16,800 nucleotides of DNA from Lachnospiraceae bacterium UBA7205 (GTDB lineage Bacteria > Bacillota > Clostridia > Lachnospirales > Lachnospiraceae), in NCBI GenBank assembly GCA_002490665.1, contig DKUL01000007.1:1-16800 (forward strand), in the 5' to 3' direction. The notes beneath the pieces were generated by a model. The model was not told where the DNA came from and did not search any database. It saw only the letters and a list, made by a program, of their open reading frames with translations. Positions 1 through 6,408 of the stretch are shown here, piece after piece (the stretch's first letter is position 1; every line of letters starts with the position of its first letter). The translations under genes were made by a program, and so were the position numbers.

Positions 1-198
1 GACAGAAGTACTAATGGAAATCCTTCTCTTCTGCTCTTCCTTGCCATAATCGCTGACTGTATTGCCGTCTTCCACTTTTCCCATACGCGAAGTGATTCCT
101 GACAGATATGCCATTGACTCCACGAGACTTGTCTTTCCAGCCCCGCCATGACCTAACAATACTACATTTCGGATCTTATCAGTTGTGTAAATATTCAT
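1..198 (-). CDS. EF-G-like translation GTPase, N-terminal part (cut by window edge)
   Basis: This is the first 66 codons of a gene that continues beyond base 1. The peptide opens with MNIYTTDKIRNVVLLGHGGAGKTS, in which residues 16-24 form a P-loop (GHGGAGKTS) that binds GTP. A later stretch (TSRMGKVEDGNTVSDYGKEEQ) matches the segment leading into switch I of elongation factor G-like proteins. EF-G-type GTPases act on the ribosome; the EF-G-like paralogues of Clostridia are less well characterised than canonical FusA. The ATG at 198-196 is preceded by a strong GGAGGT site at about 207-212. It is divergent from tyrA, with a promoter at 427-455 and a leader of about 220 nt. EF-G superfamily membership is secure. 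Whether this is canonical FusA or the EF-G-like paralogue cannot be settled from 66 residues, but the sequence looks more like the paralogue. Confidence 0.85.
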   Translation of the reverse strand, partial: MNIYTTDKIRNVVLLGHGGAGKTSLVESMAYLSGITSRMGKVEDGNTVSDYGKEEQKRRISISTSV

Positions 199-278
199 TG
201 CAGCTACCTCCTATTTGTGAGAACACGCTCGAAATTTTCTGATCATGCTCTTAATTTGTGATGATCGTCCACCATGCC

Positions 279-420
279 AGTTCAGGATTCGACATCTTCC
301 CTACTCGACCCGCGCCCCATGCGCCGCTTCTACGGCATACTTCCATGCGTGTATTATACGCATTGTGCATGGGGCTGCGCATAAAAACAGCCTGCACAAT
401 CCGCTTTGCATGACTGAACT
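279..420 (-). ncRNA. Strongly structured 5' leader RNA of the EF-G-like gene (class unknown)
   Basis: The predicted transcript starts near 420 and begins directly with AGUUCA (420-415), which pairs with UGAACU (284-279). GGAUU (402-398) can pair with AAUCC (289-285) just inside it. Within this closing helix lie a 10-13 bp hairpin (400-362: GUGCA and GGCUG arms against CAGCC and UGCAC with a CCA bulge), a small AUGCGU/ACGCAU hairpin and a GCCG/CGGC hairpin. A competing helix GCCCCAUGC (375-367) with GCAUGGGGC (322-314) uses the same bases as the first hairpin, so the two cannot form together. No U-tract terminator lies before the GGAGGT site. The base pairing is read directly from the sequence; that it is a regulatory leader or an independent small RNA is inference. 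I do not recognise a known riboswitch family. Confidence 0.5.
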
Positions 421-426
421 ATTACA

Positions 427-455
427 ATTTTACTATATATTATCAGACAATTCAA
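427..455 (-). promoter_or_regulatory. Sigma-A-like promoter for the EF-G-like gene
   Basis: On the minus strand a -35 box TTGAAT (455-450) and a -10 box TAAAAT (432-427) are separated by exactly 17 bases. The predicted start, about 7 bases downstream, falls at 420, which is the first base of the closing helix of the leader RNA. Confidence 0.6.
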
Positions 456-546
456 TCTTTTTTGTGCATTTTGTATATAGCATTTTGCATAAAATACTTT
501 TCCAGTTTTCATGATAATTGTCTAATAAACGTTAAAATATTTAGCG

Positions 547-575
547 TTGACTTTAATGCTTTAAAGTGTAATAAT
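547..575 (+). promoter_or_regulatory. Sigma-A-like promoter for tyrA
   Basis: A -35 box TTGACT (547-552) is followed after 17 bases by a -10 box AATAAT (570-575); both match consensus at five of six positions. It lies about 43 bases before the tyrA start and is divergent from the EF-G-like promoter at 427-455. Confidence 0.55.
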
Positions 576-617
576 CGTATATGAATAAAATCTATGTTTT
601 GAAAGGAACATGCGCAC

Positions 618-1718
618 ATGAGTATGAAAAATTTTGGTTTTTTAAGCCTGGGGTTGATTGGCGGTTCCATCGCGCTTGCAATCAGGCAGATTTGTCCCAC
701 TGCGCACATCACAGCCTACGCACGCAGGCAGTCCACACTGGACGAGGCTGCCGCAGCTGGCGCAATTGACACTGGAACGACTGAAATCAACGAACTTTTT
801 TCTGACTGTGATATGATATTTTTATGCGGTCCTGTCGCCGTTAATAACAGTTTTTTGGAACAGCTTGCACCCATACTGGGTGATAAGACAATCATCACGG
901 ATGTTGGCAGTGTCAAGGGTACTATCCATGAGGCAGTCTCACGCCTGGGACTAGAAAGCCATTTTATCGGCGGTCATCCGATGGCAGGGAGCGAAAAGAC
1001 AGGCTTTGCGAATGCCAATCCCATCCTTCTGGAGAATGCCTACTATATCCTCACGCCAACCGAAGCCGTCCCAAAAGAAGCTGTCGCCGAATACTTATCC
1101 CTTGTGAAAAAAATGGGTGCACTTCCGCTGATTTTGTCCTGCAGGGAGCATGACTATGTAACAGCGGCAATCAGCCATGTACCGCATCTTGTCGCCGCCA
1201 CCCTCGCAAATCTGGTACACGACCATGATTCCCCAGAGGAAACCATGAAAATGATTGCCGCCGGGGGCTTCAAGGATATCACGCGCATCGCCTCCTCGTC
1301 CCCTGAAATGTGGGAATCCGTCTGTATGTCGAACACGGAAAATATCGCGGATTTGCTGGATGACTACATTGCCTCACTACAGACAGTCAGCAAGGCCGTC
1401 CGCTCCGGACAAAAAGGATTTACTTATGACTTATTTACCGCATCCAAAGAATACCGCGATTCTTTTGCCGACCTGCCAAAAGGACCGCTGAAAAAGGTAT
1501 TTGCCTGCTACGTGGACATTCCCGACGAGGCTGGCTCCATCGCTGCACTCGCGACCCTGCTCGCCAAGGCAGACATTTCCATAAAAAATATTGGCATTGT
1601 ACATAACCGGGATTTTGAGGAGGGCGTGCTGCGGATTGAGCTTTATGAACAGGATGCCCTGGACGAAGCCGTCACACTGCTCCAAAGCCTGCATTATTCC
1701 GTCCACCAGAGAAAGTAA
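618..1718 (+). CDS. tyrA: Prephenate dehydrogenase with C-terminal ACT domain
   Basis: TyrA oxidises and decarboxylates prephenate to 4-hydroxyphenylpyruvate with NAD, the committed step to tyrosine, in the cytoplasm. The 366-residue protein has a Rossmann start (LSLGLIGGS, residues 9-17), ITDVGSVK (93-100), the GGHPMAGSE motif (118-126), HDY (178-180), ISHVPHL (185-191) and GGFKDITRIA (216-225), followed by a regulatory ACT domain from about residue 293 that normally mediates tyrosine feedback inhibition. The first glycine of the Rossmann GxGxxG is a serine (S10). The ATG at 618 has an AGGA-type site about 10 bases upstream; the ATG two codons later is a possible alternative. It is not beside other aromatic pathway genes, so it appears to stand alone under its own promoter. 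Function confidence is high. Confidence 0.95.
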   Translation: MSMKNFGFLSLGLIGGSIALAIRQICPTAHITAYARRQSTLDEAAAAGAIDTGTTEINELFSDCDMIFLCGPVAVNNSFLEQLAPILGDKTIITDVGSVKGTIHEAVSRLGLESHFIGGHPMAGSEKTGFANANPILLENAYYILTPTEAVPKEAVAEYLSLVKKMGALPLILSCREHDYVTAAISHVPHLVAATLANLVHDHDSPEETMKMIAAGGFKDITRIASSSPEMWESVCMSNTENIADLLDDYIASLQTVSKAVRSGQKGFTYDLFTASKEYRDSFADLPKGPLKKVFACYVDIPDEAGSIAALATLLAKADISIKNIGIVHNRDFEEGVLRIELYEQDALDEAVTLLQSLHYSVHQRK

Positions 1719-1791
1719 ATATTCTTCCCACATAAGAAAGTTCGCAATTGCATAAAATATGATAAAATCTTTTTCTGTTACGAGGTTTTTT

Positions 1792-2265
1792 ATGTGGGAT
1801 AAATTGAAACCCTATTTTATTTCTATCTTCATCGCCCTTGGCATCGGCAGTCTCTCTGCATTTCTCATCCGTGATAATGTCTATATCTATGACTTGCTGC
1901 GCAAACCACCCCTGGCGCCCCCCGCCATACTGTTTCCAATCGTATGGACTCCCCTCTACATACTGATGGGCATCAGCAGCGCGCGTGTCTGCCAGCAGAA
2001 AGCCGTATATCCTGATGACGTTTTTGACGCCATGCTCAGCTACATATTCCAGCTGATTTTTAACTTTCTTTGGCCTATAATCTTTTTCAACATGCATACC
2101 TTTTTGTTTGCCTTTATATGGATAGTCGTTCTGTGGACCGGCATCCTGAAAATGATATTTAAATTCAGCAGGATTGACACCACAGCTGCCTATCTGCAAA
2201 TACCGTACCTGCTGTGGGTAACCTTTGCCGGTTATCTGAATTTTATGATTTACTTAATGAACTAA
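1792..2265 (+). CDS. TspO/MBR-family tryptophan-rich sensory membrane protein
   Basis: A 157-residue integral membrane protein of the TspO/MBR (translocator protein) family, whose members bind porphyrins and other small hydrophobic ligands and are linked to stress and tetrapyrrole regulation. Five hydrophobic segments are visible. Characteristic blocks are KPPLAPPAILFPIVWTPLY between the first and second helices and LQIPYLLWVTFAGYLN near the C-terminus (conserved LPYxxWxxFAxxLN pattern). The frame opens further upstream at ATG 1759, but that ATG has no ribosome binding site; ATG 1792 (MWDKLKPYF) is preceded by CGAGG six bases upstream, so 1792 is chosen. It follows tyrA by 73 bases on the same strand. 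Ligand and role in this organism are unknown. Confidence 0.85.
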   Translation: MWDKLKPYFISIFIALGIGSLSAFLIRDNVYIYDLLRKPPLAPPAILFPIVWTPLYILMGISSARVCQQKAVYPDDVFDAMLSYIFQLIFNFLWPIIFFNMHTFLFAFIWIVVLWTGILKMIFKFSRIDTTAAYLQIPYLLWVTFAGYLNFMIYLMN

Positions 2266-2274
2266 ATTTATTGT

Positions 2275-2308
2275 ATAAAAATACTCCTTGTCTGCCACGG
2301 CAACATCT
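2275..2308 (+). repeat. Fragment copy of the 5' end of the downstream phosphatase gene
   Basis: These 34 bases match 2872-2905, the codons just after the start codon of the low-molecular-weight phosphatase gene, at 30 of 34 positions, including 19 consecutive identical bases at the 3' end. The copy encodes IKILLVCHGNI in the equivalent frame but lacks the ATG, and homology stops abruptly after ATCT. It is best read as a relic of a duplication or of a second phosphatase gene, about 600 bases from the intact one. Confidence 0.75.
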
Positions 2309-2400
2309 TAAAATACCCCAAAAAAGCCAGTAAATCAATGATTCCGCAGCGAGGAAAGGCAATTTACTACACCATTTCCAAAAGAGCCTTGACGTGACAG

Positions 2401-2476
2401 GAAATTAAAACGTAATGACCCAAAACACGCAGAAAATTAAACGTAAAAAATACGATTGATTTTTTGCGTTTTTCTG
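2401..2476. repeat. Direct repeats and an imperfect dyad over a promoter
   Basis: GAAATTAAAACGTAA (2401-2415) is nearly repeated as GAAAATTAAACGTAA (2432-2446). An imperfect inverted repeat starts with CAGAAAA at 2430 and ends with TTTTTCTG at 2476, spanning the -35 box at 2456. This arrangement could be an operator, or the residue of a mobile or phage-type control region. The role is inference. Confidence 0.4.
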
Positions 2477-2484
2477 TGTATAAT
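2456..2484 (+). promoter_or_regulatory. Well-preserved sigma-A-like promoter before a decayed gene
   Basis: TTGATT (2456-2461) and a perfect TATAAT (2479-2484) are separated by 17 bases. A GGGG ribosome binding site at 2505-2508 precedes the ATG at 2517. This is the best promoter in the gene-decay zone and could still be active although the gene behind it is broken. Confidence 0.6.
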
Positions 2485-2516
2485 GCATACAGTAAAATTG
2501 AAAAGGGGATCAGTGT

Positions 2517-2804
2517 ATGCGTGAAACAAGAACAACAGAGTTCAAAGAAATAATAACAAATACATTTTTAAAAACAGTAAGTGCCTTTTCGAATTACGAT
2601 GGTGGAGAAATTTTTTCGGCATTGATGGCAATGGTAATATCATAGGTCTGTCAGATGCAAAACAATGCTGAAATCAATTAGCGAAATTGCTCCTTACGCC
2701 TCGTTTGGTAACTCAAAGACAACACAATTACTGAAAGAAATGGGTAAAAAGGTGTTGTGAAAATTGAAGGCAGAGGAAGAGACACGAAGTATGTGATAAT
2801 ATAA
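2517..2804 (+). pseudogene. Remnant of an AlbA_2/Schlafen-type putative DNA-binding, ATP-binding protein
   Basis: From ATG 2517 the frame reads MRETRTTEFKEIITNTFLKT and continues VSAFSNYDGGEIF, the start of an AlbA_2 (Schlafen AAA_4-like) domain. The frame breaks at a run of six T (2611-2616); adding one T restores FFGIDGNGNIIGLSDAKQ, followed by a stop. From about 2665 another frame encodes a winged-helix-like end, LKSISEIAPYASFGNSKTTQ and LLKEMGKK, and after another shift (near 2745-2753) GVVKIEGRGRDTKYVII and a stop at 2804. Family members are usually several hundred residues long, so most of the middle is deleted. Such proteins are common accessory genes in Firmicutes, acting as transcriptional regulators or in defence-like roles. 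Family assignment is from recognised motifs; loss of function is clear from two frameshifts plus a large deletion. Confidence 0.7.
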
Positions 2805-2868
2805 TTTTTTACCTGGCAAAACATACCAAAGCACAGCAAACTAACGCATTTTAGGAGGAATTTTTATT

Positions 2869-3339
2869 ATGATAAAGATACTTTTCGTCTGCCACGGCAA
2901 CATCTGCCGCAGCACAATGGCAGAAAGCGTCATGACGTACCTCGTAAAACAAAAGAAAATGGAGCAGTCCTTTTACATCAACTCTGCCGCCACCAGCCGG
3001 GAGGAAATCGGCAATCCTCCCCACCATGGAACCGTCGGCAAGCTGCGCGAAATGAAAATACCAGTAATTGCGCACCGCGCAGTGCAGATGACCATGCAGG
3101 ATTACAATGCATATGACTATCTGATTGGCATGGACACTGCAAATATCAGAAATATGACACGTATCGCGGGTGGCGACAACAAGGGAAAAATTTATAAGCT
3201 CCTCTCCTTTTCCGGCTCCGGGCAGGACGTTGCCGACCCATGGTATACAGGGGATTTTGATGCCACTTACGCCGATGTCATTGAGGGCTGCAAGGGGCTT
3301 TTGGCATATATCCTCAAAAATGACAGGGACAAACTATAG
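2869..3339 (+). CDS. Low-molecular-weight protein tyrosine phosphatase
   Basis: A 156-residue member of the LMW-PTP/arsenate reductase-like family that removes phosphate from tyrosine residues through a phosphocysteine intermediate in the cytoplasm. The P-loop V-C8-H-G-N-I-C13-R14-S15-T matches CX5RS, with C8 the nucleophile and R14 binding phosphate. The general acid aspartate is D123 in the DPWYTGDF loop (123-130). Length is normal for the family. A TAGGAGG site ends 10 bases before the ATG. Bacterial homologues often act with tyrosine kinases of polysaccharide synthesis, but no such kinase is in the window, so the substrate is unknown. The first codons are duplicated at 2275-2308. It is convergent with the AAA+ ATPase gene, and a hairpin fills the 33-base gap. 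Confidence 0.92.
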   Translation: MIKILFVCHGNICRSTMAESVMTYLVKQKKMEQSFYINSAATSREEIGNPPHHGTVGKLREMKIPVIAHRAVQMTMQDYNAYDYLIGMDTANIRNMTRIAGGDNKGKIYKLLSFSGSGQDVADPWYTGDFDATYADVIEGCKGLLAYILKNDRDKL

Positions 3340-3353
3340 CCATACAGTTATGT

Positions 3354-3381
3354 GCAGTGTAAGCCCTGGCGCCTACACTGC
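3354..3381. terminator. Hairpin between convergent genes
   Basis: GCAGTGTAAGC (3354-3364) pairs with GCCTACACTGC (3371-3381): ten pairs with one mismatch and a six-base loop. It sits between the convergent phosphatase and AAA+ genes, and its right arm includes the AAA+ stop codon. No strong T-tract follows on either strand, so termination activity is uncertain. Confidence 0.4.
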
Positions 3382-4479
3382 ATAATGCAGGTTCTTTTCG
3401 CGGACTTTTTTCACTGCCAGATAATCCGGAATTAATTTCTTTATCCTGTCCACAAGCTTCTCATCATACTCTTCATCATATTTTACCTTCAATTTATCCG
3501 CACTGATTATGGCACAATTACTCTTTGCATCATACACGCTATCCTTTGCCCAGAACCCTATTGTCAAAATTTCATTATAGTCATCCTCGGCAAAACAGAT
3601 GCTGATTTCCTCATCAACAAAGAAATCAACCTGTCTGTTTTTGACACACATCGGAGAACCATTCTTAAAATATATGGTAAAATCATAACATTCCTGTGCC
3701 AGGTTGATGATATTCAAATCCCCGACCGCACTTTGAAAGCTTTCCCCATTATTGATTTCAAACGCAATTGCCCTGAGACAGTCATAGTTCAAATCAACTT
3801 TTCTCGAAAAGGCAACAATCCGCTCAATTTCATTATAATGGGCTTCCTGAAGTTTATCATAAAGGTACGTCCTTATTTCTCCGGCAGATGGATATTCAAA
3901 ACGAAAATGATAATGAAAACGCCCCGGACGATTCACAATGAAATCGCTGAGCTTTCTAATGTCATTGCAGGTAATGACAAACAATTTTCTTCCTTTTTTG
4001 ATTCCGTCAAACAGTCCCAGAAGCGCCGCCTGTGCCTCGACTTCCCCATCCGAAACCCTGACATCACCAAAAGTCTTGTCAAACTCATCAAACAAAACCA
4101 TCACGCTCTGGTCTATCGTCTCAATATAAGATGCTATCCCTGAAATGTATTTGTCCACAATTATGACAGGTATGTCACTTTTCAACGCTTCCACTGACAA
4201 CAGTTTTGCAAACATTGATTTTCCAATTCCCTTGTTCCCGCTCAGGATAACACCGAGATTTCTGTCAAACTGTTCATATGACCGCAGCACCTTCTCTACC
4301 TTCTGCATATGTTCTCCATAGACCTTATCCTCCTTTACCTCAATGTCAGCATACTCGTCCAGATAAAACCCCAGCATCTTTTCAAACCTAATGATATAAG
4401 TCTTCGCCGGCAGTTTGTTATACGTTGTAACCGTATCATTGTAAATCTCAACCTTTGTACCTATTTTTATTGCCTTCAT
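3373..4479 (-). CDS. AAA+ ATPase with unassigned flanking domains
   Basis: A 368-residue protein with one AAA+ module: Walker A GNKGIGKS (81-88), Walker B VMVLFDEFD (126-134), a sensor-1-like ITCND (169-173) and an arginine-finger region NRPGRFHYHF (183-192). The pattern around the last two motifs resembles BCS1/ClpX-like remodelling ATPases. The N-terminal 70 residues and the C-terminal 120 residues match nothing I recognise; the C-terminal part is rich in acidic residues and beta-like segments and may bind a partner. There is no signal peptide or membrane segment. The ATG at 4479 follows a strong GGAGGAGG site. It stands alone between the dehydratase operon (same strand) and the phosphatase (convergent). 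Similar single-gene AAA+ proteins occur in Firmicutes genomes and phages. ATPase activity is well supported; biological role unknown. Confidence 0.8.
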   Translation of the reverse strand: MKAIKIGTKVEIYNDTVTTYNKLPAKTYIIRFEKMLGFYLDEYADIEVKEDKVYGEHMQKVEKVLRSYEQFDRNLGVILSGNKGIGKSMFAKLLSVEALKSDIPVIIVDKYISGIASYIETIDQSVMVLFDEFDKTFGDVRVSDGEVEAQAALLGLFDGIKKGRKLFVITCNDIRKLSDFIVNRPGRFHYHFRFEYPSAGEIRTYLYDKLQEAHYNEIERIVAFSRKVDLNYDCLRAIAFEINNGESFQSAVGDLNIINLAQECYDFTIYFKNGSPMCVKNRQVDFFVDEEISICFAEDDYNEILTIGFWAKDSVYDAKSNCAIISADKLKVKYDEEYDEKLVDRIKKLIPDYLAVKKVREKNLHYAV

Positions 4480-4530
4480 ATGTTCCTCCTCCGTTCAAAA
4501 TAAGTTTCCGCGCAAAATAATAAGGCATCC

Positions 4531-4557
4531 CCTATACTGACGCATTTTTTGTGTCAA
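4531..4557 (-). promoter_or_regulatory. Possible promoter for the AAA+ ATPase gene
   Basis: On the minus strand a perfect TTGACA (4557-4552) is followed by TATAGG (4536-4531), but the spacer is only 15 bases and the -10 box is imperfect. It lies about 50 bases before the AAA+ start, within the 147-base gap after the dehydratase operon. That gap has no clear terminator, so read-through from the operon is also possible. Confidence 0.35.
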
Positions 4558-4626
4558 CTAGAGAATACCTTATTTGGCAAATTTTGTCATTGGATTCCTT
4601 GTCCAAATTGTAGTACAACCAGACAG

Positions 4627-5868
4627 TTATGGACTTACTATTTTTCCGGCAATTGCACAGGCTGCCGCTGACCTGGGCGAAGCAAGGTAAATATTTACCC
4701 TGGACGTTCCCATACGTCCGAGGAAGTTGCGGTTGTTTGTCGCAATCACGGTCTCGCCGTCTGTCAGGATACCACCGGTTCTGCCGCAGCACAGGCCACA
4801 GCTCGGGTGCGTGATGATAGCACCTGCCTCTGCAAGTACTGCCATCGTCCCATTTGCAGCCGCCTCCCTGTAAATCTTGCGGCTTGCCGGCGTGACAATC
4901 AATTTCACAAAAGGCGCTACATGCTTTCCTTTCAGTACCTCTGCCGCTGCCATCAAGTCCTCAAGTCTTCCGTTTGTACAGGATCCGATAAACACCTGGT
5001 CAATCTCCTTCCCTGTAAGCTCGGAAACAGGCTTTACATTGTCCACATTAGACGGACACGCCATCACCGGGACGAAATCCTCCGCCCTGTATTCCATTAC
5101 GCGGCAGTACCGTGCATCTGCATCCCCGACAAGGTCTTTTTCCTTATCTGTAAGGGATATCCCACAATATGCGGCAGTTTTTTCATCCGGTGTGAAAAGC
5201 GCACATTTCGCGCCTGCCTCAATTGCCATGTTTGACATCGACATTCTTGACGCTACTGTCATATTTTCCACGGTATCCCCTGCAAACTCCAGTGCCTCAT
5301 AAGTCGCACCATCCGCGCCCAGGTCACCTATCAGCTTCAATATGATATCCTTTGCCATGACATTTTCAGGAAGTTTCCCTGTGATGTTTACCCTGATTGT
5401 TTCCGGCACACGTATCCAGAGTGTTCCTGTTCCAAGAATGCTTGCCATTTCCGTATAGCCGATGCCTGAAGAAAATGCGCCGACACAGCCATATGTAGTC
5501 GTATGGCTGTCTGTGCCAAAGACGATATCTCCCGGCTTTACATAGCCTGCCTCCGTCATCAGCTGATGGCAGATACCGTCTGCGCGGTGGATATTTTTCA
5601 TGCCATATTTCTCGACAAACGCATTTCCGATGCAAAAGTGCCTGGTATCGTCCACCTGGCTTGCAGGCACAAGGTGGTCATAGATTAAAACAGCCTTGTC
5701 TGCATCCCATATTCTGGTAAATCCCATTTCCTCAAACTTGGATGCCACGAATGGAATAAATATGTCATGTATCATCACACGATCCACATTTACCGTAACA
5801 ATATCTCCGGAATGAACTTCTTTTCCGATGTTATTTCTTATAATTTTTTCTATAATTGTTGAACCCAT
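4627..5868 (-). CDS. Aconitase-superfamily dehydratase large subunit (LeuC/DmdA/homoaconitase type), pair B
   Basis: A 413-residue iron-sulfur hydro-lyase large subunit of the short, archaeal-like LeuC type (bacterial LeuC is about 465 residues). Such subunits bind a [4Fe-4S] cluster and interconvert malate-type hydroxy acids through an unsaturated intermediate. The cluster ligands are C297 (GSCTNGR), C357 and C360 (PSCGLCCG). Also present are MIHD (32-35), YDHLVP (63-68), GICHQ (98-102), GTDSHTTTYG (118-127) and the GRMGTS and LASP C-terminal blocks. The frame extends to ATG 5901, overlapping the previous stop, but that ATG lacks a binding site; ATG 5868 (MGSTIIEKII) follows AGGTG by five bases and matches family starts. 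It is the last gene of the operon. Candidate substrates are isopropylmalate, citramalate/methylmalate, 2,3-dimethylmalate or homocitrate; sequence alone does not decide. Confidence 0.88.
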   Translation of the reverse strand: MGSTIIEKIIRNNIGKEVHSGDIVTVNVDRVMIHDIFIPFVASKFEEMGFTRIWDADKAVLIYDHLVPASQVDDTRHFCIGNAFVEKYGMKNIHRADGICHQLMTEAGYVKPGDIVFGTDSHTTTYGCVGAFSSGIGYTEMASILGTGTLWIRVPETIRVNITGKLPENVMAKDIILKLIGDLGADGATYEALEFAGDTVENMTVASRMSMSNMAIEAGAKCALFTPDEKTAAYCGISLTDKEKDLVGDADARYCRVMEYRAEDFVPVMACPSNVDNVKPVSELTGKEIDQVFIGSCTNGRLEDLMAAAEVLKGKHVAPFVKLIVTPASRKIYREAAANGTMAVLAEAGAIITHPSCGLCCGRTGGILTDGETVIATNNRNFLGRMGTSRVNIYLASPRSAAACAIAGKIVSP

Positions 5869-5887
5869 TTTTACACCTGTGCCTTTC

Positions 5888-6379
5888 CTAATCCAACCCA
5901 TTCAGTTTTCTCATTGCTTTTACAAGCCCCCCTGCATTGATGATATCAACCAGGTTCTGTGGCAATGATGTAATCGGGTACTGATTCCCATGATGCTCTA
6001 TGGACTCATTGATGGTGACAGTTATCTCATCACCTTCATTTACGTTGTCGCGCAGCCTGTCATTTTCTATTAACAAAAGTCCGTTATTAATAGAATTTCT
6101 AAAGAAAATTCGCGCAAAGGATTTTGCAATTACACACTTGATGCCAAGCGCTTTAATTATTTCCGGCGCCTGTTCCCTTGATGAGCCGCAGCCAAAATTT
6201 TTGCCAGCCACTATCATGTCACCCTCCTTTATCTGCCCTGCAAGCTCAGGGCGCAGCGGTGAAAATGCGTATGGCGCCATATCCTGTACAGTCTTTAAGG
6301 CAAGGTACTCTGTCGGAATAATGATATCTGTGTCTATATCATCCCCCAGAACCCATATTTTTCCGGTAAACTTATCCAT
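5888..6379 (-). CDS. Aconitase-superfamily dehydratase small subunit (LeuD/DmdB type), pair B
   Basis: A 163-residue swivel-domain subunit that closes over the active site of the large subunit. It carries the DIDTDIIIP start (14-22), the NFGCGSSREQAP active-site block (61-72) with the catalytic serine, and AKSFARIFFRN (85-95). The specificity loop reads Y25-L26-A27-L28. In Methanocaldococcus enzymes this loop is YLRT in homoaconitase and YLVY in isopropylmalate isomerase, so the absence of arginine argues against homocitrate-like tricarboxylates and for a substrate with a hydrophobic side group; that last step is inference. It is short like archaeal LeuD (bacterial LeuD is about 200 residues). 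A GGAG site lies seven bases before the ATG. It starts 29 bases after pair A large ends, and pair B large begins 19 bases after its stop, so the genes are very likely co-transcribed. Confidence 0.88.
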   Translation of the reverse strand: MDKFTGKIWVLGDDIDTDIIIPTEYLALKTVQDMAPYAFSPLRPELAGQIKEGDMIVAGKNFGCGSSREQAPEIIKALGIKCVIAKSFARIFFRNSINNGLLLIENDRLRDNVNEGDEITVTINESIEHHGNQYPITSLPQNLVDIINAGGLVKAMRKLNGLD

Positions 6380-6408
6380 AATTGTACTCCAACTCCTTTA
6401 CTATAAAA

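Larger units (their letters stand above)
2266..2868. other. Gene-decay zone of about 600 bases
   Basis: No intact gene is visible between tspO and the phosphatase gene. The stretch holds the phosphatase fragment copy, a dyad-covered promoter and the AlbA_2-type pseudogene. A weak 7-bp inverted repeat (AGTAAAT 2329-2335 with ATTTACT 2362-2368) has a 26-base loop and no U-tract, so it is not a convincing terminator. The remainder is AT-rich with no other recognisable element. Confidence 0.6.

Noticed and set aside
245..514. An 89-codon plus-strand open frame upstream of tyrA
   Set aside because: It lies antisense to the EF-G-like leader and its promoter, has no ribosome binding site and a composition unlike a real protein.
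1672..2199. A 175-codon minus-strand frame opposite tspO
   Set aside because: Antisense shadow of tyrA end and tspO; no ribosome binding site and no recognisable motif, whereas the plus strand encodes conserved families.
2329..2368. AGTAAAT/ATTTACT inverted repeat as a terminator for tspO
   Set aside because: Only seven weak A/T-rich pairs, a 26-base loop and no T-tract.
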